DNA of 9,976 nt from Rhodospirillaceae bacterium TMED167 (GTDB lineage: Bacteria; Pseudomonadota; Alphaproteobacteria; Rhodospirillales_A; UBA2165): contig NHHQ01000005.1 of NCBI GenBank assembly GCA_002170915.1, positions 1 through 9,976 of the forward strand, read 5' to 3'. Below, in pieces: positions 6,619 to 9,976 of the stretch. Position 1 is the stretch's first letter; every line of letters starts with the position of its first letter. The notes beneath the pieces were generated by a model. That model was not told where the DNA came from and made no database searches. It was given only the letters and a program-made list of their open reading frames with translations. The translations under genes and the position numbers were made by a program.

Positions 6619-6792
6619 AGTACGGCAAAATCAGCGGATAGCAATTGGTCTTACATAGAGATCCGGGATATCTTACAGTCCTGCGATAAATTGGAGGCGT
6701 CAGCCGCCCAGAGCGTCCTACGCAGATGGCAGCGCGACTTAAGCTGTTTGGCTGCTATTCGTGAACTGGGACTGACGGCGGAGCACGCCTGA
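6598..6792 (+). CDS. Small hypothetical ORF or small RNA ending in an intrinsic terminator
   Basis: A 64-codon frame from GTG 6598 to TGA 6790-6792. The C-terminal half, with L-R-R-W-Q-R-D-L and I-R-E-L-G-L-T-A-E-H-A, looks like a short basic helix pair, but I do not recognise a family. There is no ribosome binding site before the GTG, which itself lies inside the proposed promoter, so a protein would need a later start; no in-frame ATG exists. What supports a real gene is the terminator three bases after the stop. The unit could equally be a small RNA of about 190 bases, running from about 6625 to 6818 and divergent from the selenoprotein gene, or the tail of a lost gene. Confidence 0.35.
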   Translation: MIFGLLNSTAKSADSNWSYIEIRDILQSCDKLEASAAQSVLRRWQRDLSCLAAIRELGLTAEHA

Positions 6793-6794
6793 AT

Positions 6795-6818
6795 AGAGCG
6801 GAACACGGCTCTTTTTTT
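6795..6818 (+). terminator. Rho-independent terminator, rightward
   Basis: AGAGC (6795-6799) and GCTCT (6808-6812) enclose an eight-base loop and run into seven T residues (6812-6818). There is no T-run in the opposite sense, so it serves rightward transcription and shows that the stretch before it is transcribed from the + strand. Confidence 0.65.
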
Positions 6819-6850
6819 GACTGGCAAGGTGGCGTAAAGCCGATTTCCTC

Positions 6851-7699
6851 TTAATTCAGGACGTGCGACTTCTCCACCAGCGCGCTAACCGCTTCCATAG
6901 AAAACCGTTGCATTTTTAGGTCCTTTAGAATCTCTATCTCCACAACATTCTCTGGATCCAAGTGACGCTCAATCATCGTCGATACAAAAATCACCAGATC
7001 GCGCGTTTGCCTGGGATAAGCCAAGAGATTACTCATCAATTCCCGGCGAATCAGCGGCGGATAATTAAGAAGCTCCAGTGACAGCAGCTTCTTGACGGAG
7101 ATCGTCACCTCCAGACTCTGGAATAAACTGTCCAGGCAAAAACTGTAGATGCCAAAATCCAGTTTGCCAGCGATGTCGAGAGTGAATTCTTTAAACTCAT
7201 CGACGAAAGCCCGCTCGGATATGTTCTGGTCCATCAGTTTCTTTACAACCGTGAGGAATTCACGGTACCGCACTCGGGCCGGACTTAACTTCCCCCCGAG
7301 CTGCGCCTCAAGATTTCTAATTTCTTCAGCGCGAAACCGGGAGTCTATGAGCGACTGAGCACCCCCTCGCACGCCTTTAGACAGCGATTGTTCGACAATC
7401 AAATGAAACAGGCGCTCATACTTGTCACGGGTTCCGTGATCCATGAGCGGAATTGACTGGCACAGAGGCAAAAGCGCGGCCTCAGCAACTAAACTGTCTC
7501 GGGAAAAAATGGCCGCAACAGCTGCTGCTTCATGATGCACTGTGTCGCCCCGGAGATCATCTGTGATAATAAAGCGCGCCCCTGTGGCGACAGTCAGATA
7601 CCGGCCCAACTTCGCGCAGGCGAGAAAATGATCGGCCAGGTCGAACGACGGGCGCGAAGAGCGTTCGGTAAAATCTCCAGAGGATGAAAATTCACTCAT
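6851..7699 (-). CDS. Hypothetical helical protein
   Basis: A 282-residue soluble protein that I do not recognise. It has no signal peptide, no hydrophobic membrane segment and no cysteine motif. The sequence is rich in Leu, Ala, Glu, Arg and Lys with amphipathic patterns throughout and is probably all alpha-helical; the last third (L-N-Y-P-P-L-I-R-R-E-L onward) looks like a helical repeat. The start is placed at ATG 7699, followed by a Ser-rich, flexible stretch of about 20 residues; the longer frame to 7786 is unlikely because the predicted promoter lies inside it. It is monocistronic, preceded by a TTGACA promoter, and its end converges on the terminator at 6795-6818. Confidence 0.7.
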   Translation of the reverse strand: MSEFSSSGDFTERSSRPSFDLADHFLACAKLGRYLTVATGARFIITDDLRGDTVHHEAAAVAAIFSRDSLVAEAALLPLCQSIPLMDHGTRDKYERLFHLIVEQSLSKGVRGGAQSLIDSRFRAEEIRNLEAQLGGKLSPARVRYREFLTVVKKLMDQNISERAFVDEFKEFTLDIAGKLDFGIYSFCLDSLFQSLEVTISVKKLLSLELLNYPPLIRRELMSNLLAYPRQTRDLVIFVSTMIERHLDPENVVEIEILKDLKMQRFSMEAVSALVEKSHVLN

Positions 7700-7756
7700 A
7701 GACGTTTCTTCATGATTACAGGGGTTCGGAGTTAACCATCGGCAGACTACACCTAG

Positions 7757-7786
7757 GAGATAAATTTTTCCACCAAACGCTGTCAA
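7757..7786 (-). promoter_or_regulatory. Probable promoter of the hypothetical helical protein
   Basis: Reading leftward, a perfect TTGACA (7786-7781) is followed after 18 bases by TATCTC (7762-7757). The -35 box is strong and the -10 box is weak. Transcription would begin about 50 bases before ATG 7699. Confidence 0.4.
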
Positions 7787-7903
7787 CCCGGTCCGTCAAT
7801 CTCAACGCCGCCGATCTTAAAAGAGTTTTATCCATTCCCCTAGGCGGTTTTCCGGTTCATTTCGCCGGACACCGGGGTGTGAGCTGTCGATGGCGACTGG
7901 TAT

Positions 7904-8902
7904 TTACCGCCACGCAAGCTTTTCTCGCATCATGCGGGCGATGTCACCCGCCGGATTTATCGCCTTCGAGACCTCCCCTGATGTGATCTTGGTCGACAAC
8001 TTTGCCGCCCCCCGTTCAAGCAGGCCGGCATGAAAACGAAGATGCTTGGGACTCGCGAATTTTGGTGATCTGTAGATGTAGACGCTCCCGGGTGCCGCGC
8101 AGGCTTCCGACAGCATCGACACTGAATCCCCCGTTACCATTAAGGTATTAGCAACCGCCAAGATGCCCAGGTAGGGATTGTCGTCCCCGGAATCCCAAGC
8201 GTGGTAAACGGCGGGCTCAAGTCCGCTGTTCCGCAAGCGCTCAAGTAACACCGCCGCCGCCGTCCCGGAGCGACGGCTTGTGGTGATCAGAACGGACCCG
8301 CCGGCATCTGCGTGCCAATCAGAAATCTGGCCGGCAAGCCTCTCAGCGTCCGTATCGTCAAACGGCATACGGCGGCCTGCACCGCCCACCAAAACGCCCA
8401 AGAGCGGTCTTGGTATGTCCTTCCAAGGATCCCGCCAGGTCGCGCGGGCATCCGCCAGGAGCGTTTCAGTCACTCGATGCGGGGCCCCCGTCACCTCGAC
8501 CACATTCGGTCCGGCCACTTTGTCATGAGCAGGAACCGCCACGAGGTCGAGAGATGCTGACTGGCGCGGTCCCGGATACATGAGATGGCATACAAAACAA
8601 TGACCGCCGGAAACCCTCTTGATGTAGCGTGCCACCGATGCCGCACGGCGTCCAGCAGAAATCATAACATCGGGCCAGGGTGGAGAAATGTTTGTCCGAG
8701 AGCCCGCCGTCAACACACGCAAGGACGCGCCAAGCAGCATATTGGGCAGCCGTGCCATAGGACCATACCGCAGATCTTTGATCACATAAGGCCGTCCCAG
8801 GGCCTCTGCCACGCCCAGAGATTGGTTGCCGGTTCCGGGCCGTTCATCCCGCAAGACCCAAATCAGCGGGTCTCCCGGTGCGGAGGATGGTTCAACACTC
8901 AT
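7904..8902 (-). CDS. Mitochondrial-fission ELM1 family protein
   Basis: A 332-residue protein of the ELM1 (DUF1022) family. The N-terminus W-V-L-R-D-E-R-P-G-T-G-N-Q-S-L-G-V-A-E-A-L-G is the family signature, and the C-terminal half shows L-L-G-V-L-V-G-G and T-G-D-S-V-S-M-L-S-E-A, also typical. The fold resembles GT-B glycosyltransferases. In plants ELM1 recruits the dynamin DRP3A to mitochondria; in alphaproteobacteria the role is undefined and an envelope-sugar function is often suspected. No membrane segment is visible. The start ATG 8902 has only a weak ribosome binding site. It is divergent from hspQ and has no obvious partner gene in the window. Confidence 0.85.
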   Translation of the reverse strand: MSVEPSSAPGDPLIWVLRDERPGTGNQSLGVAEALGRPYVIKDLRYGPMARLPNMLLGASLRVLTAGSRTNISPPWPDVMISAGRRAASVARYIKRVSGGHCFVCHLMYPGPRQSASLDLVAVPAHDKVAGPNVVEVTGAPHRVTETLLADARATWRDPWKDIPRPLLGVLVGGAGRRMPFDDTDAERLAGQISDWHADAGGSVLITTSRRSGTAAAVLLERLRNSGLEPAVYHAWDSGDDNPYLGILAVANTLMVTGDSVSMLSEACAAPGSVYIYRSPKFASPKHLRFHAGLLERGAAKLSTKITSGEVSKAINPAGDIARMMREKLAWR

Positions 8903-8972
8903 AAGACTACCATAGCTCTGTAAGACGGGCCTGTCAGGTCACTCAATTAACGGCTCCAGGGGCTTCGAGTGT

Positions 8973-8999
8973 TTGAATTGGCACGCCCAGTCCCAACAT
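8973..8999 (+). promoter_or_regulatory. Possible heat-shock (sigma-32-like) promoter of hspQ
   Basis: TTGAAT (8973-8978), then 13 bases, then CCCAACAT (8992-8999), resembles the sigma-32 pattern TTGAAA/CCCCATNT. HspQ is heat-induced in enterobacteria, which fits. Prediction by eye. Confidence 0.3.
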
Positions 9000-9047
9000 G
9001 TATAGAGGACTTCGCGATTGTCCAACGCCGCGTTAAAGGAATCTCTC

Positions 9048-9365
9048 ATGTCCACTACGGAAGCGAAATTCTCTGTTGGCCAACTCATTCATCACCGTAT
9101 GTTTAATTACCGTGGCGTTGTGATTGACGTAGATCCCCAATTCCATGGCCCAGAGAATTGGTACAATAAGATGGCCCGGTCCCAGCCTCCCAAAGAGAAA
9201 CCCTGGTATCATGTTCTCGTGGACGGCAGCGATGTCCGGACCTATGTTGCGGAGCGAAATCTGGAGCCAGATCCGTCAGGGGCCCCAATCCAACACCCGG
9301 ACATTTCGCTACACTTCGAAGATTTAACCCCGCAAGGCTACGTCACTCGACGCAAGGGCAACTAA
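9048..9365 (+). CDS. hspQ: Heat shock protein HspQ
   Basis: A 105-residue cytoplasmic protein of the HspQ/YccV family, full length. Family signatures are F-S-V-G-Q-L-I-H-H-R near the N-terminus, F-N-Y-R-G-V-V-I-D-V-D-P, and P-W-Y-H-V-L-V-D-G followed by Y-V-A-E-R-N-L. HspQ binds hemimethylated DNA, affects DnaA stability and, in Yersinia, is a Lon substrate and activator. The start at ATG 9048 follows AAGGA at a proper distance; a TTG at 9018 would only add a poor leader. Divergent from the ELM1-family gene and convergent with the dehydrogenase remnant. Confidence 0.93.
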   Translation: MSTTEAKFSVGQLIHHRMFNYRGVVIDVDPQFHGPENWYNKMARSQPPKEKPWYHVLVDGSDVRTYVAERNLEPDPSGAPIQHPDISLHFEDLTPQGYVTRRKGN

Positions 9366-9378
9366 CGGCGGGCGGACA

Positions 9379-9392
9379 GACGCGCGCGCGTC
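9379..9392. repeat. 14-bp perfect palindrome after hspQ
   Basis: GACGCGCGCGCGTC is perfectly self-complementary, 14 bases past the hspQ stop. It could fold as a GC hairpin, but no T-run follows. Confidence 0.3.
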
Positions 9393-9421
9393 ACCATCTA
9401 TCAATCCCAGCACGTGGCACA

Positions 9422-9448
9422 GTTGATGATATCAACGTGACGCGTCAC
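9422..9448. repeat. Two abutting palindromes at the end of the dehydrogenase remnant
   Basis: GTTGAT-GAT-ATCAAC (9422-9436) is followed directly by GTGACGCGTCAC (9437-9448). The remnant's TGA (9432-9434) lies inside the first. Either may act as a hairpin; the second could also be a protein-binding site. Confidence 0.3.
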
Positions 9449-9776
9449 TAATCGCTCTCCAGATATTGGCGGCGGTATACGGCATGCCGACATGCTCAAC
9501 GCCGAAGGGGCGAGCGCATGGAGAACCGCATTTCCGATGACCGCAAGGGCTGGCACGGAGTTGGGCTCTCCGCCGGCACGCCCCCCCAGGGATTCCCATC
9601 AATGGGAACCTGAATGGGCGCCACGTTAAAGTCCTGAAATTGAAGCGCCCGGGGGATCATATCGCCCATAATTGATCCCGTGAGAACCTGCCCGGACTCC
9701 AAATCATAAATCATCGCCTCACCGATGGCCTGGGCGTGAACGATCGTGGCGTTCACCGCCTCGTGCCAACGTCATC
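9432..9776 (-). pseudogene. Remnant of xanthine-dehydrogenase-type molybdenum subunit (C-terminus)
   Basis: Only the C-terminal end of a large xanthine dehydrogenase/aldehyde oxidase molybdopterin subunit survives, in several frames. In order: D-D-V-G-T, a shift near 9757, V-N-A-T-I-V-H then A-Q-A-I-G-E-A-M (the family has a Gly/His-rich stretch between, lost here), L-T-G-S-I-M-G-D-M-I-P-R-A, N-P-W-G, a shift at a C7 run (9581-9587 on the + strand), then A-G-G-E-P-N-S-V-P-A-L-A-V-I-G-N-A-V-L-H-A-L-A-P, another one-base shift near 9505, and M-P-Y-T-A-A-N-I-W-R-A-I to TGA at 9432-9434. The active-site region of the subunit is absent. The remaining piece cannot be functional. Confidence 0.8.
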
Positions 9777-9876
9777 GGGTATATCAATAAACGAGGTCAA
9801 GACAAGACCACCCTGCCCCAGATGTGTGGCCTCAGGGCGTCCCTCGAAATTATCTCAGCGGACAGCGTGATTTGTC

Positions 9877-9976
9877 CTATGCGAGCGCCTGAATGAAAGG
9901 CGATAGAAAATCATCATAATCTGTCCAACGTGCAACGGACCCCGTGTAGATCGGCTGGCGAACCTGCCATTTCGAC
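9877..9976 (-). CDS. TPR-type sulfotransferase family protein, C-terminal end (partial)
   Basis: The frame entering from the right edge gives W-Q-V-R-Q-P-I-Y-T-G-S-V-A-R-W and ends L-S-P-F-I-Q-A-L-A before TAG (9877-9879). This matches the characteristic end of TPR-repeat/sulfotransferase proteins (V-R-Q-P-I-Y-x-x-S-V-G-R-W and an aromatic-rich tail with L-x-P-L-I-x-A-L). Only 32 residues are present; the catalytic PAPS-binding part lies outside. The 100 bases between its stop and the dehydrogenase remnant hold nothing I can identify. Confidence 0.7.
   Translation of the reverse strand, partial: SKWQVRQPIYTGSVARWTDYDDFLSPFIQALA

Noticed and set aside
6629..6850. tRNA gene, including a selenocysteine tRNA (selC)
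   Set aside because: I see no T-arm TTC motif with pairing arms and no anticodon arm with TCA in a tRNA-like layout.
9379..9392. Intrinsic terminator of hspQ
   Set aside because: The GC palindrome has no following T-run; kept only as a repeat.
9496..9756. Real 86-residue gene
   Set aside because: The family sequence continues in another frame after N-P-W-G, so the last part of this ORF is frameshift product.
1..9976. CRISPR array, insertion sequence or prophage
   Set aside because: No spaced direct repeats, transposase or integrase frames, or terminal inverted repeats were seen.

Overview
The window looks like chromosomal DNA of an alphaproteobacterium. This is an inference from gene content: an HspQ, an ELM1-family protein of the kind alphaproteobacteria carry, and a FixL-like sensor kinase remnant. 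GC content is moderate. The region mixes intact operons with clearly broken genes, so gene decay (or indel errors in homopolymers) is under way here.

Layout. 1-558 (+): C-terminal part of a HAD-IIIA sugar phosphatase (GmhB/HisB-N-like) cut by the window edge. 621-4166 (-): a probable catabolic operon, read right to left as a cytoplasmic NMT1/THI5-like binding protein, an octopine/nopaline-type dehydrogenase, a 3-hydroxyacyl-CoA-dehydrogenase-type enzyme (ATGA overlap with the previous gene) and a small cupin. 4426-5401 (+): a decayed PAS-type sensor histidine kinase with an internal deletion and frameshifts at a C6 and an A7 run. 5450-6568 (-): the most interesting locus, a two-domain AhpD/carboxymuconolactone-decarboxylase-like protein whose second CxxCxxxH redox motif reads Cys-Leu-Tyr-TGA-Thr-Thr-Ala-His. 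The frame stays open for 127 codons after the TGA, and a small hairpin sits where a bacterial SECIS should be. I read it as a probable selenoprotein of 372 residues with Sec at position 245. 6588-6818 (+): a short divergent transcription unit with a TTGACA box, a 64-codon ORF and a good intrinsic terminator. 6851-7699 (-): unrecognised helical protein. 7904-8902 (-): ELM1-family protein. 9048-9365 (+): HspQ. 9432-9776 (-): frameshifted remnant of a xanthine-dehydrogenase-type molybdenum subunit. 9877-9976 (-): last 32 residues of a TPR-type sulfotransferase.

How the genes work together. The 621-4166 cluster plausibly senses or delivers a small substrate and oxidises it in two NAD(P)-linked steps; the substrate is unknown. 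The selenoprotein candidate would be a peroxide or thiol-disulfide enzyme with one CxxC and one CxxU centre. It depends on SelA/SelB/SelC elsewhere in the genome, which this window cannot show. The other genes look like independent housekeeping or surface-sugar functions.
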